Shown here piece after piece: positions 45,884 to 57,255 of a stretch of DNA of 64,000 bases (within the stretch, counting starts at the first letter, position 1; each line of letters begins with the position of its first letter). Below the pieces are notes generated by a model. The model did no database searches. It was not told the DNA's origin and saw only the letters and a list, made by a program, of their open reading frames with translations. The position numbers were made by a program, and so were the translations under genes. Origin of the DNA: Micrasema longulum. Its lineage: Eukaryota; Arthropoda; Insecta; Trichoptera; Brachycentridae. The stretch is taken from the NCBI GenBank assembly GCA_022494885.1, contig JAGVSM010001706.1, positions 356,415-420,414 on the forward strand. The letters are read 5' to 3'.

Positions 45884-47444
45884 AAAGACAGATTATTATG
45901 TACCGAATATCAGTCAAGAATGAGGAATTTCACCTCTACGGGAAATTGGATAAAATAAATGTTTTCTTGCCCGCGGTAAAAGTTGGAGCATTTCATCGTA
46001 CAGCAAAGTTTCCTAAAAATGTAGGAAAAAATAATCCAAAATATTTTATTGAAAACGAACTACTTTGAACCACGTTACAAGTTCATATGCATCAGCCAAT
46101 GATACGAGAGTTATGGAAGATTTCCGGTTTGATCGATAATAAGCGGAAGAGAACCTCTGACGTCGCACGCGAAGTTATTTCAGAAACACAAAACTTAAAA
46201 AAATTATAGCGCTAATAGGTACGATACATAAAAAAATAAATTGTTTCAGTTAAATAGTCTTTACCAAATAAAAAAAAAACACTAAACTTCCTCATTCGTT
46301 GATTTTATTTAAAATCCTAATTTTTATTATATTTTGAGCATTTTTAACGTAGTGTTTTACTAACCTACCTCACTTCCTCGTATTTCCTTTCATTGATTAC
46401 GGTATTAATTCGGTAGTTTGAATACTGTGCAAATTCAGGCGTCAGTGTCTTACATCGCAGTATAACATAGTTTGCAGTACAGTATTTAGTTTGAGATATC
46501 TATCCATAACTTTACTCTCTCGAGAATTCAGGCTGCCGGAAGATCTTGTACGGAGCTAAACTACCGAGGGAAGCTTATTTCAAGAATGCCTTCAATGATT
46601 TTGCGAATCGCCCCCTAGACGTTTCTTAATACCGAGCTTCGAGATTTTAAACACTTACCGAGTTGAGTATACTTAGAAAACTTTGATTTAAACGAGATGT
46701 ATTATGTTTAACAATAAATATAAAATTTATCCACGAAAGTAACTTAAGATTTAGTGCCGCAGAAACGTTTTTATATTAAAGGAGATTTGGACCGTAAAAT
46801 GTACTTGTGGTTTTTTTTTGTTATTATTTATTTGTGTGAATAAACATTGATATGTGTATATTACTAAATCCCAAAGGAACTCCCCACACCACTTCCAGGA
46901 GTCAAACTAAAGGATGGGTCATAGGGTCTACCTCAAATTCTGAATTCGGGCAAAGAAATTTCAGGTTTTCGGACCTCAAAATATTCGATGTGTTACCCGA
47001 ATATTGGAAAACCGTGACCCGGATTCATTGAAAGAAAAAAATTGGTTACCGAGTTTAGGTAGAGAAAAATTGGAAAATTTACTAAAACACATTCTTAAAT
47101 AATAAATAGTTTAATTAACTAGTAGTTAGTCATGTTTTTGTTTACTTCTCATAAAAATGTCTGCCATTAAATAGGTGGTACCTAGCAAGGCAGCCTTGAG
47201 AAATCTATTACCTAACATGTAGTAGATAAATAAATTATTGTTTTGTTTATTATTTTGTTACTATTATCATACTTATTTTGTACAATTTCATTTAGAATTA
47301 TTGTTCACTAGTAATAAAATTGTTAATTTCTGTGTCCAGGCGAATTCAGTTCTGTGCGTGAAAATAGAACCAGAACCCTGACTGTTTTGACTTAATAGCC
47401 ATTCTCACGTAAAAATTTGGAAAAATATAATTTAGTGGAAATAA
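45884..47444. other. no recognised gene
   Basis: About 1.6 kb, AT-rich, without supported features. Confidence 0.45.
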
Positions 47445-47698
47445 GTCTGCCTCGTAGTGTAGTGGTTGGGGAGTTCGCCTGCCACGCTTGAGATCCTGGG
47501 TTCAATTCTTCGCTGGGCGGTCGTGAAACATTCGTTTTAGTGGTGGTTCTATACTAAAATGTTTCAGTGCACCTGAAGGCATCTGAAGCGTAAAACGGAT
47601 TACCTTACCTTACGTTTGACGAAAATTATCCATATACGCCGCAATCGAAGTACAAGTCTACCTATGCACCACTGGGTGGGAATAGTGTAGCAAGTGTA
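47445..47698 (+). mobile_element. tRNA-Gly-derived SINE, third family
   Basis: Head GTCTGCCTCGTAGTGTAGTG then GTTGGGGAGTTCGCCTGCCA; the anticodon loop CTGCCAC gives anticodon GCC (glycine) and the B box GGGTTCAATTC follows. The body includes TGAAGCGTAAAACGGATTAC and ACCTATGCACCACTGGGTGG, distantly related to the ATG-tailed SINE body. It lacks the ATG tail and is more diverged, so it is either an older subfamily or a sister family. Confidence 0.75.
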
Positions 47699-49204
47699 TC
47701 GCCCAAAAACTTGATCAAACATATTTATCTACATGCATTCATTAAGTCCACTGGACTTTTCAGGTTTTTTTCGCAATTTTTTTCAGTCTTCAACTGTAAA
47801 TTTAAACCTATCTAATTACTACCGTTATTTAATGAATAACCCGTCTAATATTTCATTACAAAACAAAATTTCAAAGGATTTTTTATAATAAGTCATTTTT
47901 ACCTGGAATACATTTTTTAAAATCGTTTTTTATCCATAATTTTTTTAATAGGTTTATATTTTATTTTTATTTTTTATTACATTTTATTTTTAAAATTCTT
48001 GTGAACCCCTGAGCTCTTAGCACGAGACAGTTTGTATTATACCTAGGACAGTCAATATACGTTGCGACAATACCAACAAACTAAGAATTTATTTTTGCCA
48101 TTTCTAATTTACTGGGTTTTTTTTTTTTTTTTTTTTACCTAAGTTAAGTATAATGTATTGCATAGTATTATAATAAAGTACAATGTATAAAACAAGTGTG
48201 TAATATGTAAAAATATATTGTTCTTGTATTATTTCATAATTTTGTAATCGAACACTGCTATGTTTAATGTATTTATGTTTATAAAAGGCATTTTCGCCAT
48301 ATGCATTAATAAAATTTAAAAAAACATCCACAATCTTTGGTACACTTAAATTCCCGCCAAACCGCAAACGCTGTGTTTTTGCAAAGGTTTCTCCCTTGTT
48401 TCGCTTTTTTTTTTAAAAAGTATTTGTTTAATTAATCCTTTCATACTATTTCCCGATTAAAGCTGTATAGACTCTACTGATTATGTGATCCTCGAAATGT
48501 ACCCCGAGGGTAAAGACTTGAGACATTTTTTCAAGAAAAGATTAAGAAAAAATATTTTAGGCTTATCCTTTCACGCTGACACCTGGAGTGACTTATTTCG
48601 AATGTAATGTGGCTTGTGTTTCAAGCTTTTAGGGAAAAGTTTAGGCAAATGATTTTTTCCCTTTTTTAGCTTCAATCTTCCGCAAATAAATCAAATTTGT
48701 TCAGCCTTTGATAATAAAATCTTTTCACTCTGCGGAATTTGTCTTTTCTTTTTCCTACAAATCAAACTGCTCCACGTTCTAATAAGGTACCTCACCTATT
48801 TCATCTTCAAACGTTTTAATTTACTTTGTCTAAAATTCTATTTAAAAAAAAAAACTCGTCGATTTGTATTATTTATCACTATTTTAACGCATAAACACCA
48901 CGCATCGTGTACATAACTATATTATTTTTCATAATATGTTTATTTATTTTTGATGTGCGACAAAAATTAGGGAGTACCTACCCTAATCCAAAAGTTTGAA
49001 TACATTTTTTAAAATATATTTTTTTATTTATGGTGTTTTTTTGGTAAACCAGCGCCCCTTATGACAAATAAATAGCAAGATATTATATCTATCGATGTAA
49101 TGAACTATTTTTTACAAACGAAAAGAAGAATATAACATTAAAAGTTAATAAAATATCATTTTTCTGTATAGAAAATACTGTACGCCTATTTTATTTCATT
49201 TCAA
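47699..49204. other. no recognised gene
   Basis: AT-rich, with a long T-run at 48116-48135. No supported frame or repeat boundary. Confidence 0.45.
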
Positions 49205-49660
49205 AGGGTTAGTAGGGTCCCGAAGATACCTGTTCTGCTGGGCAGGTGTCAGTAAATGCCGAGATACGCTATGTTGCATAACATCAGCAACACTACCATC
49301 AAGCCCTGCTCTCTAGCGTCCTCGTCGCGGACCCTGAAAATGTGACCTATATTGGTCATAGCCAATAGAGCGGGGGCAATGGCGAGTCTTCGGCGCCATA
49401 AAACCGAAACTAAACCAGCTAAGGGAAGGAAAACCCTGACAGTAAAACCCTTGACCTCAAGTAAGGGGTTGGGCGAGAGGCCAATAACCTCTGCCTGTAA
49501 AACACTATTATTACAAAACTGAATACAGAGCCTTGGACTGCTACTGAACCGCGGAAACGACCCGCTGCTGAGGATAGGCGGAGTTGGAGGCAAAGGTTGA
49601 AGGAGGCCAAGGCTCGATTTGGGCTGTAGCGCCATCGAAGAAGAAGATTTTATTACGTTT
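49205..49660 (-). repeat. GC-richer block, probable retroelement remnant
   Basis: This 450-bp block has much higher GC content than its surroundings and ends with GCTGTAGCGCCATCGAAGAA and a GAAGAAG run. That ending recalls the short GAAGAAGA tails of RTE-type LINE 3' ends (compare 10541-10550). Frames on the minus strand are open but carry no motif I recognise. A retroposed or LINE-UTR origin is my inference. Confidence 0.35.
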
Positions 49661-50449
49661 CATGTCACATTATTTGAGCACAAGCTGGATTTACAAAAAA
49701 TACAAAAAAAACGCACACAACTTATGTTAACACCAATATATTCTTCCTACTAACCATAAACACGAAAAGTGGGATCTGAAAGCGCTAAAAATATACCTAC
49801 GTATCATTAAAAAATTATATTGTAATATTTAATCGTAAATACCTTTATTAAATCACAAAATAAAACCACCATTTTGCTCTTAGATTCAGTTGAATAGAGA
49901 GTTTATCTATAGGGATATAATTATAATATGTACATAACATTATCACGAATATCCCTTCCCTTAAAATAAATTAAATGGTTGACCATAAAGTTAATGTTTT
50001 AAATGTAAATAATAATATATTTAAGTGTTTTATCCGCACTTCACGAGTATGTATGGTCTGGTTTAGTTTGAATGAATATTCCGTTTGAAATCAGTGTGAA
50101 TTGTAAGGGCTGTGGTATTATTTTGATGGAAGCAAATATGTGTTTTATTCGGGTTATAGATGTAAGCGTTTATCATCCCGTGTGGGGTAACAGAACACAT
50201 ACCCTATGTACAAAATCAGCATAAATAGCGTCGCGTCATCCCGGTCCCCGTTCGCCCGATGAAGCGTGATATGAATAGAGGGGTGATGAAGAATTATTGA
50301 TATTTTTATCTACATATTAAATAAAATATCGACGTCTATGTTTATATATACTGAAGTGAAGGAATTTTTAACCTTATTACTAACTTATCTACCTAATAAT
50401 TTATTATCGTTTTTTATTTACTTATGTACATATATAAAATATATAAATA
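49661..50449. other. no recognised gene
   Basis: AT-rich spacer with no supported feature. Confidence 0.4.
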
Positions 50450-51254
50450 CAGTAGAACTCCAATTATCCGAACTCCGACTATCCAAATCGCTGATTATCT
50501 TAATCGCTTTCAGAATTTCTGAAAAAAAAAATAAAACGATAACGTACTGCGATTCGCAAAATAACGACTTGGCTGTCTGAAAACGGATGATGGCAGTAAA
50601 ACAGTTTACTTTGACCGAGATGTTCAGCGAGCAATGACTTTCATTTACAGTACGGTACGTACATACTGTACTAATGCACAGCACTTGTAACTACGCTTAA
50701 CATGTAAACGTGTTGCCTTTTCATTGAATTAATTATAAGGTCATTTTTAATTTTCAATCGTTCAAAACATTTAAGTTTGTTAGAGAAAATTCTTGATGGA
50801 AGTTCATTGTAATGTATTATATAAATAAAATACGGGTGATATTTTAAAAATAAAAAATAAAATTAAAAAAATACAACTCATTAGTTAACACGAAAAAAAA
50901 TTTATATGATCCTTAAGGTAAAAATAATTTAATTTAATTTATTTTCATATAATTTTTAATTCTCTATCTTTACCTCTGTTTTGTATAAATTCATTGAACT
51001 CCTTAATAAAGATACCAGTTTCGAAGATGTCGCAAAAGCGATGAAACCAGTCACCGGATATTCCAAATTTGTGGATTAAATTATCACTCGTCTTTTATTT
51101 ATATAATAATTTTCAATAATTCATTTTCATTTTCTACATACATGCAGTAATTAAATCAAATATACCCTTTTTCGGAAAAAATCCACTTATCCGAACTTTT
51201 TGCTATCCGAATGGGGTCCGGTCCCAATTGATTATGATAGTTGGAGTTCCATTG
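50450..51254. mobile_element. pogo/Tigger-like non-autonomous element, 805 bp
   Basis: The left terminus CAGTAGAACTCCAATTATCC (50450) is matched in reverse complement at the right end by GATAGTTGGAGTTCCATTG (ending 51254). TA flanks both ends (50448-50449 and 51255-51256). Subterminal blocks also repeat the ATCCGAAC motif (50466 and 51190). This terminus style, with CAGTxGAACTCC and ATCCGAA, is that of pogo/Tigger-type elements. No transposase is encoded. The interior carries a degenerate hammerhead-like motif at 51015-51057, which is not expected in this type of element. Confidence 0.82.
51015..51057 (+). ncRNA. degenerate PLE-type hammerhead motif inside the pogo-like element
   Basis: Stem I can pair CCAGT (51015-51019) with ACCGG (51053-51057) with one mismatch. 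The first core strand reads TTCGAAGA (51020-51027) where CTGAAGA is expected: the C-U pair at its start is changed and one base is added. Stem II is strong (GTCGC 51029-51033 with GCGAT 51038-51042, loop AAAA). The second core strand GAAA is intact (51043-51046), and the minimal stem III (AC-CA-GT) leads to C51052. The canonical GTC triplet is therefore kept, but the damaged C3-U4 positions should prevent activity. Confidence 0.55.
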
Positions 51255-51645
51255 TATATAATATAAGTTCTATGTTGTAGAAATCATACATATAAAGAAT
51301 GTAACATTTGAGAAAAAAAATCTCATTACAGATTTCGCAATTATATTTATGTAGTGTAAAAGGGAAATATCCTTCAAAATTAAACTTAAAACTTTAAAAA
51401 AAATACTTTCTACACGTGGTGTTGTACACTGTTTTTCACTTACAAATAATTTCGATTTACGCAACTTTTTTCTAAGTAACCTTGGTGACTTTTGCATTTT
51501 AAATAACATCGCTTTACGCTTTGAATGGCATATTCAACCCAAAACTGTATTTTTTAGGGTTAGTGACTTTTGCCTAAACGGCGACGATATTTAGTCTAAA
51601 AATTCATGTTTAAAGCACTCATTTATTTTATGTAAAATCTTTATT
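51255..51645. other. no recognised gene
   Basis: AT-rich spacer between the pogo-like element and the LINE fragment. Confidence 0.4.
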
Positions 51646-51646
51646 T

Positions 51647-52495
51647 TTGTCTAATATTGAATGTTATAATATAATTGCAAAAATATTATCAGATTGTCGT
51701 TCGGGCGTTCAAGCTATAACAGATACTCGGTCGGTAAATCCATTCATTGTAGATATTCAGAGTAAAATTAAGCATCTAAAAATAAGAGGGATGAACATTC
51801 AAATATGCTGGATAAGAGGACATACTGGTATCGTAGGAAATGAGAGAGCGGATGAACGAGCAAGAGCCGCAACTTGTAAAAGAACGGCACCTTTCTTCTC
51901 AGAATTTCCCCTTAGCTTTGCTAAACGCTGTATAAAACAAAATACGCAGCAGCGTTGGGAGGATCATTACCGCGCTTCTTCTGCAGGTAAAATCACTAAA
52001 ATGTTTTTCCCAACGCTGGCTGATGCAGCAAACTTCCGTCATCATCACCAAAGTACTTTCGAAACGACCCAAATTTTTACCGGACACGGAGCTATGAGAA
52101 GTTATCTATATAGGTTTAAATTAAGGAATGATGACTATTGTCCATGCGATGATATTTCTTCACAGAGTATAGAACATCTGTTATTTCAGTGCCCATTTTT
52201 TCAGTTTGCAACGCCATAATCTTGAAGCAGAATGCAGGAAAGATGGAATATCCTTAACAGATATCCACGCTGTAGTAAAAAGTAGTTATCACGCGCCATT
52301 GTTCTTGAACTTTGCAACAATGGTGATTGATCATAAAGGTAATAAACCAAAATCAGTGATCGAACATCCCATTTCCAAGACAAACAAAAACTTTTTTTTT
52401 CTTTTTTTTCCGAGTACCTTAGCCTTGTACATGACACGTAAGGCTACTAAATACAGGGGCCCAAATATATTTAAAAAAAAAAATATTGAATGAAA
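51647..52495 (+). pseudogene. LINE ORF2 C-terminal part: RNase H-like domain and CCHC knuckle
   Basis: The plus-strand frame starts ECYNIIAKILSDCRSGVQAI, matching the SDSQSAxxAI motif of RNase H (one catalytic Asp). It then gives GMNIQICWIRGHTGIVGNER and AD, the WVPGHxGxxGNExAD motif that carries the other catalytic Asp and His. Downstream come MRSYLYRFKLRNDDYCPCDD and IEHLLFQCP, a CCHC-type knuckle. The frame stops near 52219 and continues in another frame as LQRHNLEAECRKDGISLTDI. One indel therefore disrupts it. The endonuclease and RT domains are absent, so the copy is 5'-truncated. It is a fragment of an I-like or R1-like LINE, related in layout to 8785-9120. Confidence 0.83.
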
Positions 52496-53211
52496 AATCT
52501 TGTAAAAAATAATACTTACCTAACTGCTGTTGAAAAATGATAACTACAGGTTGGTGATTATAATGATCGCGTCAGTATGCTATGTGTACTCATATCGGAT
52601 ACAAAAAATCCTAAAAGTCTAGAATATTTGAGTATAGAATTATTTCGATTGAATTTTAAAAATTATTTTTACATCTCAAAATACTCTTTATTCTTCATTC
52701 TTCTTCCGTTGAATTTTAGTTTAGATCAACCGAAGAGTTGAAGTCAGTACAAACATTATAATGGTGAAATATTACAATCTCTAGAAACCATTTTTATTTA
52801 CATTTTCTTATAACGAACTCGGCATTGTTATTTTAAAAAAACACAAGTATGTATCTAGCTAAGGGTGGTGAGCCATATATCCTTAATCAAAACATTTTCC
52901 TCTGCGTCTCAGGATTTTTCATTACAATATCTGTTTATTTCTACTGTTGGATCCTTGGAACAAAATATGTAGGAAGCTCACAGATACAGGACTCCGTGGA
53001 ATTGAATCCTCAGTCTTTTGTTAGGTCTCCCTTCGTCCTTGCGAAATAGACCTTTACAAATACGACCTCATCAACCTCCCCCTTACTGCTTTGAGGTGAA
53101 AAATCACTCAGTAATCATTCTAAATTCTTTCATCTTCCGAATAAATAAAAAATGTATATGTATTTCTATACCTTATACAAAGATACTTATTCAGAAGATT
53201 TAATATACATA
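52496..53211. other. no recognised gene
   Basis: It probably begins with the LINE 3' UTR. A frame at 52849-53049 is open but not recognised. Confidence 0.4.
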
Positions 53212-54457
53212 CACCGCAAGACAAATAAATTTACGAGTTCTCAAAAAAAACTAAAATTGACATATAATGAATTATTCTTGATATTTAATTAGTTTTTTTT
53301 ATATTGTTTGACATATGTGATGACTACTCGTTATTTCAAGGTTAAAATAAAAAATCTTACTCATGAATTGTACTTAGAAATTGCCATTATATATCAGGTA
53401 TCAGATTACCCGAACCTTAGAGACCCATAACGGTTCATTTATGGTCGAGTGTTTGTGATGGAATAATAAAAGACATGTTATTTTTTAATTCATATTTAAG
53501 AAGTAGGTTCTTATCGCTTTATTTTAAATTAAAGTATTTTACATTTAAACATATTTATAACATTTAAAAATATTTAGTACTTAGTGAATTCACCTTTATT
53601 TTTTTTAACATGTAAAATTCTATTATTTAGAGAAGCGTAAAGCGAATCTAAAATTTCTGATGTTATTTCTTCTTCCCAAACTTGAATTAAGTTTTTTTTT
53701 AATTCCTCAATGTTTTTTGATTTTTTTTTCCCGACTTTTTTTTTCATAATCGCCCATAAATTTTCTATCGGGTTCAAATCAGGGCTATTCCCGGGCCACG
53801 TCAACGATTTTAAGCCAATTTTCTCCTTGAATTCATTGATCTATAAAAAAACAATAAATTATTTATCATGTGGTCACAAAATGCATTTAAAATATATATA
53901 TTTGTACTCACAGTGCGGGCTCTATGGCACGGCGCAGAATCGTCCTGAAAAATTGGGTCCGCGGTATACTGCGTAATGTCCTCGATTGTTGGAATAATAT
54001 GTTTTTTTAACACTTTTTTGTACTGAATGGCATTCATCGTACCCTGTACAAAATTTAGAGGTCCTAAACCGTATGCTGTCATGCACCCCCAAATCATCAC
54101 GTAGGGTGAATGTTTAACGGTTCGAGTGACGCACGACGGATGATATCTTTCCCCACGTTTTCGTCGAACTATCTTTCTGCCGTCTGGACCAAAAAGGTTG
54201 AATTTTGATTCATCAGAGAAAACAACATTTTGCCAATCCTCCAAGGTCCAATTCTGGTGCTCTTTCGCCCAATCCAGTCTAGCCTTCTTCATTTTGTCCG
54301 TGAGTAATGGTTTCTTTGCGGGACTCCGTGCTTGGAAACCATGCTCCAACAGCCGCCTGGACACTGTTTTTACTGAAAATGTTGATGTGCTGGTAGACTG
54401 CACCTCTGCGTGTATTTCAGGTGCCGTTAAAAATCGATCGCGCATAACAATTTTTTT
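53212..54457 (-). mobile_element. Tc1-like transposon copy 2, 5' part missing
   Basis: The 3' terminus is present (CACCGCAAGACAAATAAATT from 53212, preceded by TA). The sequence runs nearly identical to copy 1 until the GCGCATAACAATTTTTTTT string at about 54457. There it switches directly to the 3' end of a CR1-like LINE. The remaining 450 bp or so of Tc1 (transposase N-terminus and other terminus) is not found on the far side of that LINE. Confidence 0.88.
53574..54445 (-). pseudogene. Tc1-like DD34E transposase, N-terminus lost, otherwise in frame
   Basis: From 54445 the frame reads MRDRFLTAPEIHAEVQS, then VVFSDESKFNLFGPDGRKIV with the first catalytic Asp. IFQDDSAPCHRART gives the second Asp at the exon end. 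A predicted phase-0 intron follows: donor GTGAGTAC just after the ART codons (about 53912), acceptor TTTTTATAG near 53843. The last exon carries INEFKEKIGLKSLTWPGNSP and DLNPIENLW with the catalytic Glu. Counting from the second Asp across the splice gives 34 residues before the Glu, so it is DD34E. Compared with copy 1 this copy has fewer frameshifts but has lost its N-terminal DNA-binding region. Confidence 0.88.
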
Positions 54458-54480
54458 TAATTTTTTATTTGAATATTTAT

Positions 54481-55485
54481 TTATAAACCCTTACGGATTA
54501 TAACATTCATTTTACATAAAATAATACATACATTTTTCATTTGTTTCATGTTTAAAATAATATTTTTTACATCTTTTGTAAAGTTTGTCTGAGTCTTTTG
54601 TTTAGTTTTGTCTGGTAGTTTATTGTATAATTTCAGTCCCTGGTTCATTAGTCTTGATTGTCCTTGTCTTGTTTTAAAAAGTTGTATATGGTATTTGTCT
54701 GATATTCTCGTATTATGTCCATGTTGACTACAATTTTTTATTAGTTTAAGTTCTTCGTCTACAATTACATTAGTGGCTAATTTATGGATAAATTTTAATG
54801 ATTCTAGTTGAAAGAGTTCAGTTATATTTAATTGCTTAGTTTGTTTAAAAAGTTCTCTAGTTGCAGTTAAATAGGGAAGGTCATATACTAACTTTAATAT
54901 TTTATTTTGTTGTCTTTGTAGTCTGTTTATGTCATTTTGATATCCTGCTCCCCATAATAGTTGCGTATAACATATTTTAGTTTTTACATAGGCTTCATAC
55001 ATTAGAATTTTTTCCGTTTTTGGAACAAAGTTTTTGATTTTTAAAAAAGACTCGATAATGTCGCCACTTTGCTAATTAAATTGTTGATATGAATTGTCCA
55101 TGTTAATTGTCTGTCTATTGTTAGTCCTAAGTATTTAACATGTTCAATTTCAGTAAGTCGTTCATTATTTATGTAAGCATCTACTTTATGACATTTTTTT
55201 CTAGTTTCAAAATGGATAATATTGCATTTTTTTTTCATTAAGTGTAAGTAAGTTTGTGTTTGTCCATTTAGTCAACATAGTTAGGTCTTTGTTTATGTCA
55301 TTGTTTGTTAATACGTCTGTTTGATTTTTATAGAATAGTCCAATGTCGTCGGCATACATAATAATTTTTCCCTTGAAATTGTACAGTGACAAATCATTAA
55401 TGTATAAAATATATAATATTGGACCCAAAATGGATCCTTGGGGTACTCCAAAATTTACCGTTTGCAAAAGGCTTTTTTTTTTCAT
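54481..55485 (-). pseudogene. CR1-like LINE ORF2: RT catalytic box and C-terminus
   Basis: Continuation of the same ORF2 after frameshifts. Part one (55485-55207): NFGVPQGSILGPILYILYIN, then IIMYADDIGLFYKNQTD, giving the PQGS motif and the YADD catalytic Asp pair. Part two (55238-55041): VKYLGLTIDRQLTWTIHINN. Part three (55002-54481): YEAYVKTKICYTQLLWGAGY, ILKLVYDLPYLTATRELF and RLMNQGLKLYNKLPDKTK. All RT motifs are present across frames, so the copy was probably an active lineage before small indels accumulated. It ends a few bases before the 3' tail. Confidence 0.88.
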
Positions 55486-55532
55486 TTACATATGTATACT
55501 GCTTCCGATTTGCTAAATATGATTTTAATAGT

Positions 55533-57251
55533 TTACTTTCTTGAAATTTTACTCCTATGTCGTTTAATTTTTTTTATCATTGTCTCAACATGAACCGTAT
55601 CGAAAGCTTTTTTAAAATCTAAGATTACTCCCGTGATTGGGATCCCAGTATCCATGTTGGTTTGAATAAAATTTATTAAATTCACTAGGGCTGTTCCGGT
55701 TCCTTTTTTTTCCTGAAAGCCATGTTGATTATAAGTAAGTATATTGAGATTTTTAACATGGTCCATTAATCTCTTTTGAATATATTTTTCAAATATTTTA
55801 TTGAAGACTGTTAAATTTGCAATTGGTCTGTAATTGCTATGATCTTTTTTATCACCTCCTTTATATATTGGAGTGATTCTTGCTATTTTTAATTCATCTG
55901 GATAGGTACCTTCTTTTATATGCAGATTAATCAGATTTGTTAATATTGGACTAAGCATGTCTTTAAGAATTTTTACTAGCGATGGTTTAATTTTATCATA
56001 TCCCGGAGAAGCATTTTTTTTCAAATTATCTATAATTTTTTTGATTTCTCCTATTGTTGCGGGTCTAAGAAAGAAGGTAGCATTTATTTGGTATTTTTGT
56101 GTTTCTGTTACATTTAAACATGGTCCCTTTATTTTATTTGCAAGTTTTTTTCCTATATTTGTATAAAAATCATTTAATGTACTTGTTATTTCTACCGGAT
56201 TATTTGTTACTTTTCCATCCATTTGTTTTATTTCCTTTATACATGGTGATGGTATTTTTGTGTCTGATTTAATATTTTTAATAATTTTCCATAATTTATT
56301 ACTGTTTCCTTCTGCGCATGCTATTTGTTGTTGATAGTATTGTTTTTTAGAATTTCTTATATCATTTCTCAGCTCTTTTTGAATATTTTTTAGTTGTATT
56401 TGCAGATGTTGATTGTGTCTTTCTTTTACCATTTTTTTGTAAATTTTATTTTTTAGAATGACTTTTTTAAATATTTCTTTTGTGAGCCACCCCTCTTGGA
56501 TCGAAGTAGTAAATCTTCTGTTTTCTGTTTTTGTATTCTTTTTAATTTCAGTTAGAATCAACTCTTGCAGTTGTTTAAAAGTAGTTATTTGTAAATTTTG
56601 TAATTTTATTTCCGCGCTTTCTTTAAGTTTATTAAAATCGATCTTTTCTGAAGTATATTTTTGCCTTGCTACTATTTGTTTATCTATTGATATATCCACA
56701 TTTAACTCCAATGCTCTATGATCACTTAGCGGTGTATCTATGTAGTCAATGGTGTGATTGCATCCTATTATATTAGTGATCACATGGTCAATTATTGTAT
56801 TTTCACCTCTTTGATTCCACCTAGTATACTTTTCAGGAGATATTTCATTTAGTATTTTAAAATTATTTGAGCGGAGAGAATTTAAGTAATCATTAGTATG
56901 CACACATTTTTTGTCAAATAAATTTATGTTGAAATCACCAACTACTATTATTTTTCCTTTTTCTTTTGTAAGTATATATGTTTCAAAAAAGTCGATGAAT
57001 TGGTTTACTTGATTTTTATTGGGTGGTCTATAGACGACACAGATATTAATATTTTGTTCAGTTAAATTAATAGAGATTACATTTGATTTATCTTTTGCGG
57101 TTTCTTTTATTTTAATTTGGAAATCTAAATTATTAGCAATATATATTGCAACTCCTCCTCCTTTGCCTTCTCTACATGAGTTAATTACATTATAATTATT
57201 AATTCCATACAATTCTTCTTCAGCGTTGCTTAGCCATGTTTCTGTAAGCAT
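55533..57251 (-). pseudogene. CR1-like LINE ORF2: AP endonuclease and N-terminal RT
   Basis: A 572-codon frame. AP endonuclease (residues 1-235): LTETWL at 2-7, GGGVAIYI at 31-38, YRPP at 74-77, GDFNI at 105-109, IDH at 154-156, SDHRAL at 176-181. These match the Mg-binding and catalytic residues of the EEP nuclease fold that nicks target DNA. The RT begins at about residue 385 with ATIGEIKKIIDNLKKNAS, then KIARITPIYKGGDKKDHSNY, RPIANLTVFNKIFEKYIQKR, QHGFQEKKGTGTALVNLI and VILDFKKAFDTVH. The frame ends after KIKRH, before the SGVPQG box, because of a frameshift. Length and order fit CR1/L2/Daphne-like ORF2 proteins. Confidence 0.9.
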
Positions 57252-57255
57252 AATT

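Larger units (their letters stand above)
54458..57255 (-). mobile_element. CR1-like LINE, nearly 2.8 kb, 5'-truncated
   Basis: A single retrotransposon copy lies on the minus strand. Its 3' end (T-run on the plus strand, 54451-54475) abuts the Tc1-like copy. Its 5' end breaks just upstream of the endonuclease start at about 57255. It encodes an AP endonuclease, a reverse transcriptase and a C-terminal domain in one ORF2, broken by frameshifts near 55485-55533, 55238 and 55002-55041. The copy at 10638-11390 is a short member of the same family with the same 3' tail (GGGTTTATAAATAAAT on the minus strand). Confidence 0.88.

Noticed and set aside
49249..49635. 128-codon minus-strand frame
   Set aside because: The translation has no recognisable domain, and composition alone explains the open frame; listed only as a GC-rich block.
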